Source: Planctomycetota bacterium (GTDB lineage: Bacteria > Planctomycetota > Planctomycetia > Planctomycetales > Planctomycetaceae). Taken from it: a DNA stretch of 64,000 nt. Shown here piece after piece: positions 29,001 to 38,900 of the stretch (its first letter is position 1; each line of letters starts with the position of its first letter). The DNA lies in the NCBI GenBank assembly GCA_027618475.1, contig JAQCEJ010000008.1:1-64000 (forward strand). The letters run 5' to 3'. The notes under the pieces are model-generated. The model made no database searches. It was not told the DNA's origin and saw nothing but the letters and a program-made list of their open reading frames with translations. The translations under genes were made by a program, and so were the position numbers.

Positions 29001-30017
29001 AGCCAGTGCTTGCGCCAACAGAATTTGAACGTCATCGGCGTCAGGATGATGGGCGAGAACATTTCGATAAGCGATTACTTCGGCATCGGGATCGCGAAGG
29101 GCCTTCGCGCAGCGACCAAGTCCCAAATGGATCTGCATGGCGATTGGCGATTCGGGATGAACCCTCTTGAGCAGGTCGGTCAGTGCGTTACGTGCCTCGA
29201 CCCATTCTTTCTGTTGCAAAAGAATCTCGGCTTCGAGATACGCGCCGATGGTTTCGGTTTGCTGTTCTTTCTTAAGCAGAGCGATCTGTTTTTTTGCTTC
29301 GTCGATCTTCCCCAGTTGAACCCACTTTGAAGCCAGTAATACCGAAATATCGGAGTTGTCGGGAATAGCCTTGATGCCTTCAGTCAACCATTTGACCGCG
29401 TCGTCTTGACGTTTTTCGCTCTCGGCCAGTTGTGCCAGCATGAGATACAGTCGCGGTTCCGTCGGCGATTCTTTGACCAGTCGGGCGAGCTGTGAACTAA
29501 TTTCTTTCGAATCGAGTCCCGGCAACGAAATCTGTTTCTCGATGAGTTGCAGCGCCAGAGCGATGACATCAAGATCTTTTGGTGAAATTTTATGAGCTGT
29601 CGCCACATCGGCAGCGGCCTCTTCGTACTTTTTCAAACCGAACAGGTACCGGGCGCGACCGGCAAACGCGCCGGACAAATGACTGTTGCTCGTCACCATA
29701 CGGTCGATCAACTTGTCGGCTTCGTCTGCCTGTTGGAACTGGTCGCGCAGAATTCCGGCAAGATTCTGATACGCTTCGAGCTGGGCGGAATCGTGCACAA
29801 TCGCACTGCGATAAGAGATCGATGCCTTCTGATACTTTTGCAGAGCTTGATGGCATAATCCTGTTTTGTATTCGAGTTCCCCCTCATCGGCGAATTGGGA
29901 ACGCAATGTTTCCAAATGCACTAAGGCGTCGTTGTAACGGCCGAACTGCATCAGAAGATCGACAAGCGACCGACGAATCGACGTTCGTCCGGGATCCATC
30001 CGGATGACTTTTTCCAT
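26079..30017 (-). CDS. Giant TPR protein, C-terminal main part (frame-split gene)
   Basis: A 1312-residue frame made almost wholly of tetratricopeptide repeats (for example AMNNLAWLLAMEKSNLDEAEELIDRAI near the end). It lacks an N terminus of its own. The natural N terminus (membrane anchor plus linker) is encoded in another frame at 30795-30091, and one extra 10-bp repeat unit at 30091-30116 separates them. With one unit removed, the joined protein is about 1568 residues and parallels the 1537-residue protein at 35981-40594. Translation could restart at the internal ATG 30017 (MEKVIRM), but no clear ribosome site was noted. Likely role: periplasmic scaffold for exopolysaccharide or PEP-CTERM protein handling (inferred from context). 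Confidence 0.8.
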   Translation of the reverse strand: MEKVIRMDPGRTSIRRSLVDLLMQFGRYNDALVHLETLRSQFADEGELEYKTGLCHQALQKYQKASISYRSAIVHDSAQLEAYQNLAGILRDQFQQADEADKLIDRMVTSNSHLSGAFAGRARYLFGLKKYEEAAADVATAHKISPKDLDVIALALQLIEKQISLPGLDSKEISSQLARLVKESPTEPRLYLMLAQLAESEKRQDDAVKWLTEGIKAIPDNSDISVLLASKWVQLGKIDEAKKQIALLKKEQQTETIGAYLEAEILLQQKEWVEARNALTDLLKRVHPESPIAMQIHLGLGRCAKALRDPDAEVIAYRNVLAHHPDADDVQILLAQALAASGKREEAMNLYEAELDADEKPLVMAQVMIRDMLRRPPEKRNWNDVEKTLLDAVKKLPDRVDVPIILAQFYEAKGDEKQAAQILQEAESKHADNERFWAGRIEFEARRQNWDATRQAISDGKKRLGDRPLFRLAELSLLVATERDAVPVELDRLQQDLPNYSENDQNLLLNRIAAIQQLLGNEEAALVTWEEIVKRNPKNLDAHLAFLELATHAQDIAAAQRELERLKTVEGENGPHWRLGHAAITLLQVAKNQLPAEQLDNIRKELESLKKARPTWSQIWVLLARTEEQAGNIPTAIAAYRGAIDRGHSQPTTMLRLIGLLASRKEFSEADSLVRTYLDHAEWPRSGSFYQLASEIAVSMKDHKRGLEYARKSAELQPDDTRSQMWLVQMLGGDENATAEIESTLRKAIDADRTKPSPWLRLIQHLAAADRLSEAEEVLNDASEFVNEKELSIFLAGGYELLKQPRQAEEHYLAAVSLQSDNPMILSMVAEFYIRTGELDKAEPLLDQLLSGELKVEPSIAFETRRRLATIWARTDYSGLQRGLALLDENLKDGKPPRQDLLLRARLLAQYPRIDNRREAIRLFKELEADAPLVWEDEMRLAQLLVEPNQQNEADQRWQKLASRNANQPSALIAAIRHFHTRGQPELAMPLLKQLQTQNPNEAFAFELSAENAARNGKVEDAVAIYRQYIANAPADAERLPRMLQAAAMASRIASPSLKIGLLPQQEKILLDFAEENYKLAEATSPDAKASLAGLHIRRQEYDAAIDLYEHVLTGPSSSSAIGALISLAKNDDLSSSQHDRIQNIVSGHLATHLTPAMKWQLALWQDGRGQNVEAIQTYRELLAENEQSIIAMNNLAWLLAMEKSNLDEAEELIDRAIQIAGPIADLLDTKGVIQLMMGNHQQAISSFEKSGQESDSPSRRFHLALAYAGTDKLDAARFHLDEAIRMGLKESSLDDKEALLFRALQEQLKEN

Positions 30018-30795
30018 ATACAGAAGAGCGCGATATTTCGCGCGAGGGTTTTCTGCCGTCTTTTGCAGGAGTTCCGCCAGTTCGGCGTGCCGTTCGATAT
30101 CGTTCGATATCGTTCGTGTTGTATCCCAGGTATTGACTCAGATAGCGGGCCGCAAGTTTATCGTCGCCGGTTCGTTCCGCACGGCGTTTCTGATCCAGCA
30201 GGCTGACTGCCAGACGCTTGACCTGCAGGGTGTGCAGCCCCATCGTCGTGCCGACACACACCACGAACACGACCATCAATCCCAGTAAAAACCGCAGATT
30301 GACGTTTCTGAATCGAGACTTAGACGCTTTCTTATGCTCAATCGAGGTCATTGCGCGCGAAGCGTCGGTACGGTCGATCGTCGGCTGCAGCGCCAAGGGA
30401 GAGATAACGGTCCTTTTGTTTTTTTCGACAGGCATGCCACCTGCTGAGCGCTTCACCACGGCGTTCTTACGTTTGGTACCATCACTTGAAAAGTTCTTTC
30501 CACCCCCAAACGGCGAAGTGGAGTGTACGGTCTCCTGATCGGATGGGTTCGCGTCCGTCTGGTCGTCCGAGTTCTGTGGTGATGGCTGTTCCGATTCCAC
30601 CGCTGCTTTACCGGTACTTTGCCCTTGCGTGCCGTGTGATTCGGTGTCCCCTTCCAGCGTAGGAAGGTCGCTCGCGGTATCGTTTGAAGCAGCGGAGAGA
30701 TCAGCACCCCCCTCAGCAGGATCGACCGGCTTAGCGGATGCTTCTGTTGAGTTGGAAGAAGGCGGATCGGTCTGTTTTTTCAATGGGTCCGACAT
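29884..30795 (-). CDS. Giant TPR protein, N-terminal anchor part (frame-split gene)
   Basis: A 303-residue frame. Residues 1-160 are a Ser/Pro/Asp-rich cytoplasmic region, 168-190 form a membrane helix (FLLGLMVVFVVCVGTTMGL), and then VKRLAVSLLDQKRRAERTG opens the TPR part. After about residue 230 the frame is shifted by the 10-bp repeat and reads out-of-frame Arg-rich sequence to its stop at 29884. The paralogue at 35981 has the same order (short cytoplasmic start, one helix, DDAEQAGKENLALTYLGQY) and no break. As it stands this would make a truncated membrane-anchored peptide. Confidence 0.75.
   Translation of the reverse strand: MSDPLKKQTDPPSSNSTEASAKPVDPAEGGADLSAASNDTASDLPTLEGDTESHGTQGQSTGKAAVESEQPSPQNSDDQTDANPSDQETVHSTSPFGGGKNFSSDGTKRKNAVVKRSAGGMPVEKNKRTVISPLALQPTIDRTDASRAMTSIEHKKASKSRFRNVNLRFLLGLMVVFVVCVGTTMGLHTLQVKRLAVSLLDQKRRAERTGDDKLAARYLSQYLGYNTNDIERYRTARRTGGTPAKDGRKPSREISRSSVYGKSHPDGSRTNVDSSVACRSSDAVRPLQRRLSAFGNIAFPIRR
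30091..30116. repeat. 10-bp tandem repeat causing a frameshift
   Basis: CGTTCGATAT is present 2.6 times in perfect tandem (30091-30116) inside the leftward giant TPR gene. Deleting one unit restores a continuous reading frame through ...NTNDIERHAELAELLQKTAE into the downstream TPR frame. Ten is not a multiple of three, so each unit gained or lost shifts the frame; loss of one or gain of two restores it. Confidence 0.9.
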
Positions 30796-30958
30796 GACGT
30801 GCTGGCTGCTTCACAGAAAAAGAGGACGGGAGGGGGCTCATGTTTCGCTTCGATTCCGTTCGCGAGCGGCATTTGATTGAACTGATTATCTATTGAATTG
30901 ATCCGGGATGGCGTTCATGCAACAGACTTTTGACGATACTATTGTTTTACCACAGCGG

Positions 30959-32398
30959 CTATTGCAGAGTCGACAATAAATTTTCTACTTCCTGACGGCG
31001 AGGAAACTTTTCGTCAAGAATCAAACATCCTTCCAACTGCTCACGAGCGTCGTCGTGAAGTTGTTGTTGATGAAGCAGCTTGCCATAGGCGTAACGAATC
31101 CACGGATCCCCCGGCAATTGACGAATTAGCGTCGGCAGGGCCTTAGCGGCTTCGTCGGACTTCCCTGCGTCGATTAAGGCGCAAACGTACGTCCCCTGAA
31201 TCCCCGGATTTTGGGCTGCACCTTTCATGGCGATTTCAGCCAGTTTCAAGGTTTCTTCATTCTGTGGCTTCGACGACAGCAGAATCATGGCAAGGTTGTT
31301 GTTCAATACGATGTGATCAGGTTCATTCTTCAGGCCTCGCCTGTAAAGCGCTTCGGCACGATCGTAATTTGCATCGTGCCGTTCCAGTTCTGCCAACGTG
31401 ATGATCGCCTTGAGATTGTCATCGTGTTCGAGGACGGATTCGAGGTGTTCTTTGGCTTCTTGAGGAAGATTCAACCGAATGAGGATATCTGCCAATGCCA
31501 GACGGGAAAACATCTCGTCCGGCTTGCGCTGTACCGCTTCGAGAAGGTATTTTCGTGCTCCCAGCAAATCGTTGGCCGAGAGATAAAAGTTTGCCATCCG
31601 GAGTTCGGCCGTCTGCTGTTCGGCATCGTGCATTTCGGCATTCTGAAGAGAACGCAAGGTGGCATCGATTTCACCGGTCTGGAAGTGAATGGAAGCGAGC
31701 AGAATCCATGATTCGGCTCGATCAGGAGCGACTTCGGTTGCGATCGTAAAATGCTTTTTCGCGTCGTCGATATTCTTCCGCAGCTGATGATACCGTCCCA
31801 GCCAGATGTGAGTGACTAGCAAGTTGGGGTTCAACTCCAGAGCCTTTTTGAATTCGGCTTCTGCGTTGTCGAAATTCTGCTTACGGAAGAAGAGGTCGCC
31901 TCGAGCCAGGTAAAGATGCGGATTTTTGTCGTTCTTCTTCTGGGCATTGTTCAAAGCCTGTATCGTTGCTTTGATGTCCCCCTTTGATAATAACTCGAGT
32001 GCAATGCTGACATCGGCATCAGCAACGTTTTCATCGCGGTTGGCCGCCTGATCCCATAGTTTGCGAGCTTCGAGAACGTTACCCTGACGGTAAAGTACCG
32101 AACCGAGTTTGTGAAGAACGAACGGATCGTTATTCGTTTGTTTCAGCTTTTCTCGCAGTTGCTTTTCCATAGCCTTGAGGTTGACAAGCTGATTCGCTGA
32201 CGTTTGGACATCCTGAGGATTGACGGATCCGGACGAATCCGTCGGCTGCTCTTGAGCAACGGCGACTTCCTTCATGAGCAATGCCTGAGAGCAGATTCCC
32301 ACCGTCAGGAGAATCATCAGAAATTGACGTATGGCACTCAAACGAACGCTGCTGAACAAGGAGCACCCCGTCGATGGCGTGAATCGAAATATTGTCAT
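30959..32398 (-). CDS. Secreted TPR-repeat protein
   Basis: A 479-residue protein with a hydrophobic export segment (QFLMILLTVGICSQALLM) and ten or so tetratricopeptide repeats (for example LGSVLYRQGNVLEARKLWDQA, LNPNLLVTHIWLGRYHQL, NNLAMILLSSKPQNEETLKLAEIAM). The start at 32398 is preferred for its GGAA upstream; 32410 is also possible. It heads the leftward TPR/export gene series. It resembles PEP-CTERM-system TPR proteins, though without a lipobox. Likely a periplasmic protein-interaction scaffold. Confidence 0.82.
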   Translation of the reverse strand: MTIFRFTPSTGCSLFSSVRLSAIRQFLMILLTVGICSQALLMKEVAVAQEQPTDSSGSVNPQDVQTSANQLVNLKAMEKQLREKLKQTNNDPFVLHKLGSVLYRQGNVLEARKLWDQAANRDENVADADVSIALELLSKGDIKATIQALNNAQKKNDKNPHLYLARGDLFFRKQNFDNAEAEFKKALELNPNLLVTHIWLGRYHQLRKNIDDAKKHFTIATEVAPDRAESWILLASIHFQTGEIDATLRSLQNAEMHDAEQQTAELRMANFYLSANDLLGARKYLLEAVQRKPDEMFSRLALADILIRLNLPQEAKEHLESVLEHDDNLKAIITLAELERHDANYDRAEALYRRGLKNEPDHIVLNNNLAMILLSSKPQNEETLKLAEIAMKGAAQNPGIQGTYVCALIDAGKSDEAAKALPTLIRQLPGDPWIRYAYGKLLHQQQLHDDAREQLEGCLILDEKFPRRQEVENLLSTLQ

Positions 32399-33054
32399 GA
32401 CTATTTCCATCTGTTTAGCTCGTGAGTGGGAACCAGTACGTGCCAGATTTTCCGTTCGTTGCAATTCTTCGGTACACCGATCCCCGGTTCGCCGTGTGAC
32501 ACCCTTCAGTTTTCCAATATGTAATGATTGATATCGCCGGTAGTCGGGTGGCAGCCAAACGAGTCCCGTTCGGCTAACAATGCAAATACAAACTCGAAAT
32601 TCACGTTACGCTGGCTGAAATCAGAATTCATCATAAGCACGCCAGTCGGTCATGGGCAAGGACGAACAGCCGAACCCCCAGCTTCTATCAATAAGGGGGG
32701 AAGGGGCACAGGCGAATTTGCCGGCAACCGGAAATACCGAATATTACTGTTTACGTTGTGATCGGCGCTGGTATGAATTCACGTTCCCTTTGCCGATTCA
32801 GTGAGGCACCGGACTCAATTGAACGAATCGGAGAAAAGACGACCTTCAAATGGCTGGTTCGTTCTACGAGAATGAACCGCCGTCCGTACCGATCCGCCTA
32901 ATTAATCCAACACGGTCGAATGCGAAGATTAGGGGAATTTGCGGAGTTAGCAATTTTTTTCTAATTTTTTGCTTGACTTTCGCCGTTCAATCGAGCAAGT
33001 GTCGGTTACGGGTGACAATTTTTCTTTGAAATTAACATTTGAGGACGCACAGTG
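32399..33054. promoter_or_regulatory. 656-bp divergent intergenic region of the TPR/PEP-CTERM locus
   Basis: A long gap between divergent genes, with no convincing reading frame. It probably carries the promoters for both arms. An AT-rich block (AATTTTTTTCTAATTTTTTGC followed by TTGACT, about 32949-32980) lies some 80-100 bases before the PEP-CTERM gene and could hold its promoter; no good -10 box was identified. The long leader suggests regulation. Confidence 0.35.
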
Positions 33055-34176
33055 ATGAAAAAGTTTCTCTGGTCTTTCCTCTCGTTTGCAACACTGTTTG
33101 TGATGAGTGCAGGGGCGGCCCAGGCTGAACCACTTGCTTTTATTCGAGCATTTCGACCGTTAGGGCAGGGGTCATCATTTGACTCAATCGCGTTCGACCA
33201 CTTGAATGGTGACATATTAGTTAAAGCATCGGGGCCAAATGGTTCAGTAACGACTCCCGGCAATGAGATCAAGATTTACCGTTACGACCACTTTGGTGGC
33301 CTTAAGAGCGTATCCACGCTTAACGCCGCAGCGCTAGGTTTCAATGGTGAAGAATTCGACCTCGACGTGTATGCGGCACCCTCGGCTAATTTATCCGCAA
33401 ATGGTACCAGCAACGGTGGTACGACCGCATTTAACGGAAGTACTATTGTCGATGGAACGATCCTTCTGTTTAACGGTTCGAATTCTCCGGATACAGTGAC
33501 AGCCCTGACGAATACTACCACATTGACGAATGCGAGTATTATTTCGACCCTCACTACTGGTGGTTCGGGAGGTAAAATTGCAGGTGCGGTCAACTCGACA
33601 AGTGGCCTTATGTATACATTGAATCGTGTCGCGACAGACAAGGTTGTTTCTTACAATATGAACACCGGGGCTGTTGCCGCCGGGGCAAATTTCTCGACGC
33701 AATCTCCGCTTGTTGGGTCGGGTGCGACCGATCCCAGCGACATTAATCCTGATTACTCGTTTAATGTCTTGATCGAAGGGGATATTGCCGTACATCAGAA
33801 TACGGGAAACCTCTATGTGGTCTCCGGGCAGACCAATCATCACGTCATCCGCGTGTTCAGTTCAACTGGGACATTCATTAAGGATATTAATCTCGATGCG
33901 ATTCTGCAGGCCGCTGGTCAACCCACGACGATTCTTGATAGCATCACTGGTATTGCAGTCGAACCTCAGGACTGGGGTCACTATCCTTATCAGAATACTC
34001 CTTGGACGACCGACGAGAACATCTGGTTGGCCACAAAGAACGGCTGGATTATCCACATCACGACCGATAACAATTATCCGGGCGAAATTCCTGAACCGGG
34101 AAGCTTGGCCTTGTTGGGTATTGGATCCGTTGTTCTTCTGGTGTATCGCCGACGTCAGAAACTTGCGAATGTTTGA
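33055..34176 (+). CDS. PEP-CTERM sorting domain surface protein
   Basis: A 373-residue exported protein. A signal peptide (FLWSFLSFATLFVMSAGAAQA) is followed by a mature part rich in Asn, Thr, Ser and Gly. The C terminus is a textbook PEP-CTERM signal: IPEPGSLALLGIGSVVLL followed by the basic cluster YRRRQK. Such proteins are cut and sorted by an exosortase and are tied to exopolysaccharide production. A strong terminator follows at 34231-34260. The nearby Wza-like lipoprotein and giant TPR proteins support a shared system; the exosortase itself is not in this window. Confidence 0.92.
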   Translation: MKKFLWSFLSFATLFVMSAGAAQAEPLAFIRAFRPLGQGSSFDSIAFDHLNGDILVKASGPNGSVTTPGNEIKIYRYDHFGGLKSVSTLNAAALGFNGEEFDLDVYAAPSANLSANGTSNGGTTAFNGSTIVDGTILLFNGSNSPDTVTALTNTTTLTNASIISTLTTGGSGGKIAGAVNSTSGLMYTLNRVATDKVVSYNMNTGAVAAGANFSTQSPLVGSGATDPSDINPDYSFNVLIEGDIAVHQNTGNLYVVSGQTNHHVIRVFSSTGTFIKDINLDAILQAAGQPTTILDSITGIAVEPQDWGHYPYQNTPWTTDENIWLATKNGWIIHITTDNNYPGEIPEPGSLALLGIGSVVLLVYRRRQKLANV

Positions 34177-34230
34177 TTTAGAATCTCGACGGCTTGCCCC
34201 CAAAGATATCGTTTGAAATGAATTCAGAAG

Positions 34231-34260
34231 CCGGGAGTCATTATGACTCTCGGTTTTTTT
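34231..34260 (+). terminator. Rho-independent terminator after the PEP-CTERM gene
   Basis: CCGGGAGTCA-tta-TGACTCTCGG forms a 10-bp stem with one G-T pair and is followed by seven T. It ends the PEP-CTERM transcript 55 bases after the stop. The remaining 34261-34607 contains no supported gene. Confidence 0.9.
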
Positions 34261-34607
34261 CGTTACGAAATAGTTCACGAGACAATGGGCATTATATTAC
34301 TTCCATTGCAAACACCCCATGGGCGATTCTTCTTATCTGCCCATGTTGATTTTTATCAGCGCCTTCATGCAACCGGATTAGCTCCGTTATTCTCTATCAC
34401 CACAATAAGTCGTACTATCGTTTGAAATCGTTGCTACAAGGTCTTAAGCGATACGCGACCATGTTTTGGTCATCTACGATAAGTCGAGTGTATTTTTGTG
34501 AAATCGGCAGTATTGGATTTTCTTTCGTATCATGGATGTTATGATAAATATGGCCCCTGTTTACGGTAACGACTTGTTCGTTCGATTGTATTTCGCGGTT
34601 GAATTCC

Positions 34608-35621
34608 ATGCCCGGACAGAACTCCAGAAAACTTCGACAGCGTCGACGTGTTGTTTTGATGCTGCATCAAAATTCGCACCCGAGTCCGACTGAGATCGGT
34701 CTCGATACGTCGTTGTTTTCGTCAGTCGAATCCACGAGCAGCGACTCACCCGACGTCAGTTGTCCCGAAACAGTGATAAGCGAGAACTCAGTCGATTGCC
34801 ATTGGAACGATCGTGCCGTTTGCGGCCGTATCGTGGCAAGGCTTGGCAGCCAGTCGAAACAACTGCTGCATCGGGTCACGCGATATCCTGTTGTGGTCTT
34901 AGGTTCCCGATCAGACTGCGATTGGCCGTTACCCGGTTCGGGATTAGCTGAGTTGCAGGCCTGTTTCCTGTTCATCGACAAGAGGATTTATTGCGTTGAT
35001 CTCACTGGCACATATGCCCTGAAGGTTAGAGGAGGGCGATTTCAGCAGATCTGGGTGCATGACGGAAGTGTTGTTGAAATCGGGAATCTGCGCCTTCGTT
35101 TGTATACCGGTGAAAATACTCACGAAAGCGGTGCGATTTCCTCAGGTACAGAATCAAGACGACCGTTGAATGACAGAATCGACCCGATCGCTGACGAAGC
35201 CCAACTCGAAACCGATGCCGAGGAGTTTGCGTGCAGTCGGTTTCTCGAGTTGACTAAGAACGGCAGTATTTCACCACGTCGTTACGAGATGACGCGAAAT
35301 ATTACGTTAATCGGGCGAGATTCGCCGAGCACAATTCGACTTAAGGATCCTTCACTATCTGTTGTCTCGTCGGCGCTCGTGCAGACGCGAAATGGTGTCT
35401 GGCATGTTAACATTCAATCGTCTGGCAATTCCGACAAAGTTCCGAGCGACGGGAGCGGCCGATCGAATCATGACGACAACCGGCCGAATCGATGCCATGT
35501 ATGGCAGGCGGGGCAATCCATTCAAATGGGACGATTTCATATTCAACTGTTCGAAGACACCAACGGGAATGGCAAACGATCTGAAGAAAGTCCTGAATTG
35601 AACATGGCCCAACGTCATTGA
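34608..35621 (+). CDS. Protein with two FHA-like domains
   Basis: A 337-residue cytoplasmic protein. It appears to hold two forkhead-associated folds. The first, around residues 90-165, reads PVVVLGSRSDCDWPLPGSGLAE and ends in VVEIGNLRLRLY. The second, around 230-325, reads NITLIGRDSPSTIRLKDPSLSVVSS and ends in QSIQMGRFHIQLFE. Both lack the canonical SxxH and NGT residues in full, so phosphothreonine binding may be lost or altered. Start at 34608 (MPGQNS). It lies between the PEP-CTERM and giant TPR genes. Reading as FHA is by pattern only. Confidence 0.6.
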   Translation: MPGQNSRKLRQRRRVVLMLHQNSHPSPTEIGLDTSLFSSVESTSSDSPDVSCPETVISENSVDCHWNDRAVCGRIVARLGSQSKQLLHRVTRYPVVVLGSRSDCDWPLPGSGLAELQACFLFIDKRIYCVDLTGTYALKVRGGRFQQIWVHDGSVVEIGNLRLRLYTGENTHESGAISSGTESRRPLNDRIDPIADEAQLETDAEEFACSRFLELTKNGSISPRRYEMTRNITLIGRDSPSTIRLKDPSLSVVSSALVQTRNGVWHVNIQSSGNSDKVPSDGSGRSNHDDNRPNRCHVWQAGQSIQMGRFHIQLFEDTNGNGKRSEESPELNMAQRH

Positions 35622-35980
35622 TTCCCAGGACGATGCGCATCGATGTGCTCGCGATTGCCCCGACAGATAATACCTGCCCGAGGGGGCATCTCCGATTTCG
35701 CCGTAATCGGTGTCTCACGAACGTTCATCGAGAAAGTATTTACGCAGGTGTTTACCCGATCGTTGTATGGAGAGCATAACGAAATCGAGCACTAATTTTC
35801 TTCCTTTGTTGGCGATGGAACAAGGCATCCGAACGGCCGAATGAGAGTTGCAGTTCATGTGATTAAAAACAGGTTGCCAAGTATCTTCAGAATTCGGGTT
35901 TAAAGTTCATCAGAAGTCCCTTTGTCGCCCTTATCAGCGATATCTATTTGCATTGAGATTGGTTCAGGGAATTCAGCAAC
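35622..35980. other. 359-bp intergenic region before the giant TPR gene
   Basis: No reading frame of note. The last part carries AGGGAA about ten bases before the TPR start and is otherwise AT-rich, consistent with a promoter region that I cannot place exactly. Confidence 0.3.
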
Positions 35981-38900
35981 ATGGTGGAAAACAAGAAACG
36001 CGTTTATCGGTTAAACGTTCCGTTCCTCAAGAAAATGATTTACCTGGGTGTCGGATCGATTTTTCTTATCGGAGGCGTTCACGTCCTGCACTCGCGGCAG
36101 GTGCATCGGAATGCGGAACTTCTGTTTCGGCTTGCGGATGATGCCGAACAGGCCGGTAAAGAAAACCTCGCGCTCACCTATCTGGGACAGTATACGCGAC
36201 TGCGCAAGGACGATCTGGAGGGACTAAAGCGGTACGCCCGTCTGATTTCCAAAGACACCGAATCATTTCGCTCGCAGCAGGCGGCCTTTATGGCCTCGGA
36301 ACAGATCTTGAGAATGGATCCGACGGACGATGAATTCCGACGAAAAGCGGCCGACATCGCCATTAAAATGCAACGGTTTCAAGACGCGATTATACACATC
36401 GAAGAATTGATCAAACTGCATAAAGGTGACGCCGAAGTCGAACATATGCAGGGTCGGTGTTACAACGGAATGGGAGACTATCGAAAATCGTCCGAGGCGC
36501 TGCTTCGCGCGATCGAACAGGACAATACCAAAATCGATTACTACATGGGTCTGATCAATCTCGTTTTGACGCGATCGACCAGTCTGAAACTCACAGAAAT
36601 TGACCCGATACATGAGGAAGACGTATCGAACACAACTGTGGCTGAACGCCTCGTCTCGCAGATGGTGGAAAATGGATTACCAAAATACGAAGCCTACTTG
36701 GCGAGGGCTAAATACCAGATTCGTTCGCAGAAGCTGGCCGAGGCGCAGGATGACATCGATCAGGCTCTCAAACTCGCGGGGCACGAACCAGACGTTTTAA
36801 TTGCCGGGATCGAGCTGGCCATTCTGCGAGCCGACGAAGAGCGCAGCATGGCCAAGAAGGAAGAGTCTGACGCGATCTTGGAACAGGCGCGCGAACTCGC
36901 CCGAACAGGACTTGGTCTGTCCGAACAGAATATGCGGTTCTACGTTCTTCTGGCTGAAATCGAACGTGGTGAAGGTCGGATCGACGAATCGTTAAAAATC
37001 GTCATGCAAGGCATTGCTGAACTTCAGAACCAGCAAGCGCTCAGCGGCGTCGACAGGCTGAATAAGCTTGGCGAAGCTGAACGGCAGCTGTTATTCGCTC
37101 AGGCCGATTTGATCATCTCACAGGCCAAGGCGGACGACGGAACAATCGACGAATCAAAATTAAGCGTCGCACAGGAAATCATCGGACAACTGCGCGAAAC
37201 GCTGATTATGGAAGCCCTGATTGATTTTCTCGAAGGTCGCATTCTTGTCGAACGCGAATTATGGAACGATGCCAGTTTGCTGTTGGAGCGAACCCGCGGA
37301 AAACTCACGCGGTTTCCGAGCGTTATGCAACGCATCGATCTGATGCTGTCGCAATGTTATATTCAACTCGATAATCCCGACGCGAATCTGAACGTCTTCA
37401 AACGGGCGCAGAATTCCTATCCGTTATGGGTGCCGGCCCGGCTTGGTTATGCGTCGGCCCTCGCCCGAGTAAACCGAATTGACGAATCGATCGGTGCGTA
37501 TGTCGGTCTGATGGGATACCCAGGCGTGAGTGAAACCGTTGCTCAGCTGCTCATCGCACGGCAGGCCTCGCTTCCCAGTTCCCGCCGCGACTGGTCGGCT
37601 GTGGGGAAATTTCTGGACGCCATCGAAACGCGGGCCGATTCGGACAAGGAATCGGCCGAGATCGCCGTCATCAAGTCTCAATACCGGTATTATCAGGACG
37701 AATTTGACGACGCCTTGAAAACGCTGGAAGAGGCCCAGAAGCAATACCCTGACGAACTCGTCATCTGGACGAATCTGATTGAATTCCAGGCGCATCGGAC
37801 CGATCTCGAACCGAACGAACGAACGGAGAGAGCGAAAACACTGCTGAAAGAGGCGTTGGACAAGTTCGGTGACACTTACGAACTGCGACTCGTACAGATC
37901 GGACTGATTGCGCGTTCTACTGGGGAGGACGTGATCGAGAAATTGAAGACGATGGAAGAGGGGCTGGATGCTTACTCTGATGACGAACGATTGCAAGTTC
38001 TCGACGCCTTGATTTCTGCCTATCAACGATACGGAACACGCGACCGCATCGCACCGTTGATTCAGTCTATGATCGACATTCGACCGAAAGATATCGAATA
38101 TCGCCTAAAGATGATCGAATTCGCCGGTCGCCAGGGGGATGACAATGCCGTTGCAGAACATATTCGGGTAATACGCGAGGTCGAAGGGCCGGGTGGACCG
38201 TGTGGAAACTATGTGGAAGCGTCCCAATTGATTTATCAGGCGACGCGCGAACGAAAACTGGGGGACAACATCAAGAGGGCGCGAGAACTGTTGATGGAAA
38301 CGGCAAAAAAACGCCCCGCCTGGTACGATATCCCTCGAACACAGGGAATTCTCGAAGAACTGGTCGGAAACTTCGACGAGGCCTTCGATTACTACAATCG
38401 TGCGATTGCCCTCGGAGATCGATCGCACGAGTCTATTTTGAGGATGATTCAGTACCTCTACGAAAAGCAGCGATACGGCGAAGCCGATCGCGAACTGCGG
38501 CGTCTGATCGAAGAAGACCCGTCGCTTATGACGGGGCAACTCGCACGGCTGGGTTGGCGAATTGCGTGGGAACGCGAGCAGTTTGAACAGGCGCTCGGTA
38601 TGGCGGTCAACGTAGCCGAGGACTCTGAGGACTACCGTGATCAACTTTGGGTCAGTCAATTGCGCCAGGTTCGCGGACTCGACAGTGCTGAAGTGGAAGC
38701 GCCATTACGAAAAGCGATTTCAATGGCTCCTGATGCTCCCGATGTGTGGCTGAGCCTGATCGGCTTTCTTGTGCGTGAACAACGCATCGAAGAAGCGGAA
38801 GTGGCAATCGGTCAGGCCGAATCGGCATTGCCGAAGGAGGTCTTACGAGAAGCGTTGGGACGCTGTTTCGAGTTAGTCGGTGACACCGACAAGGCGGAAG

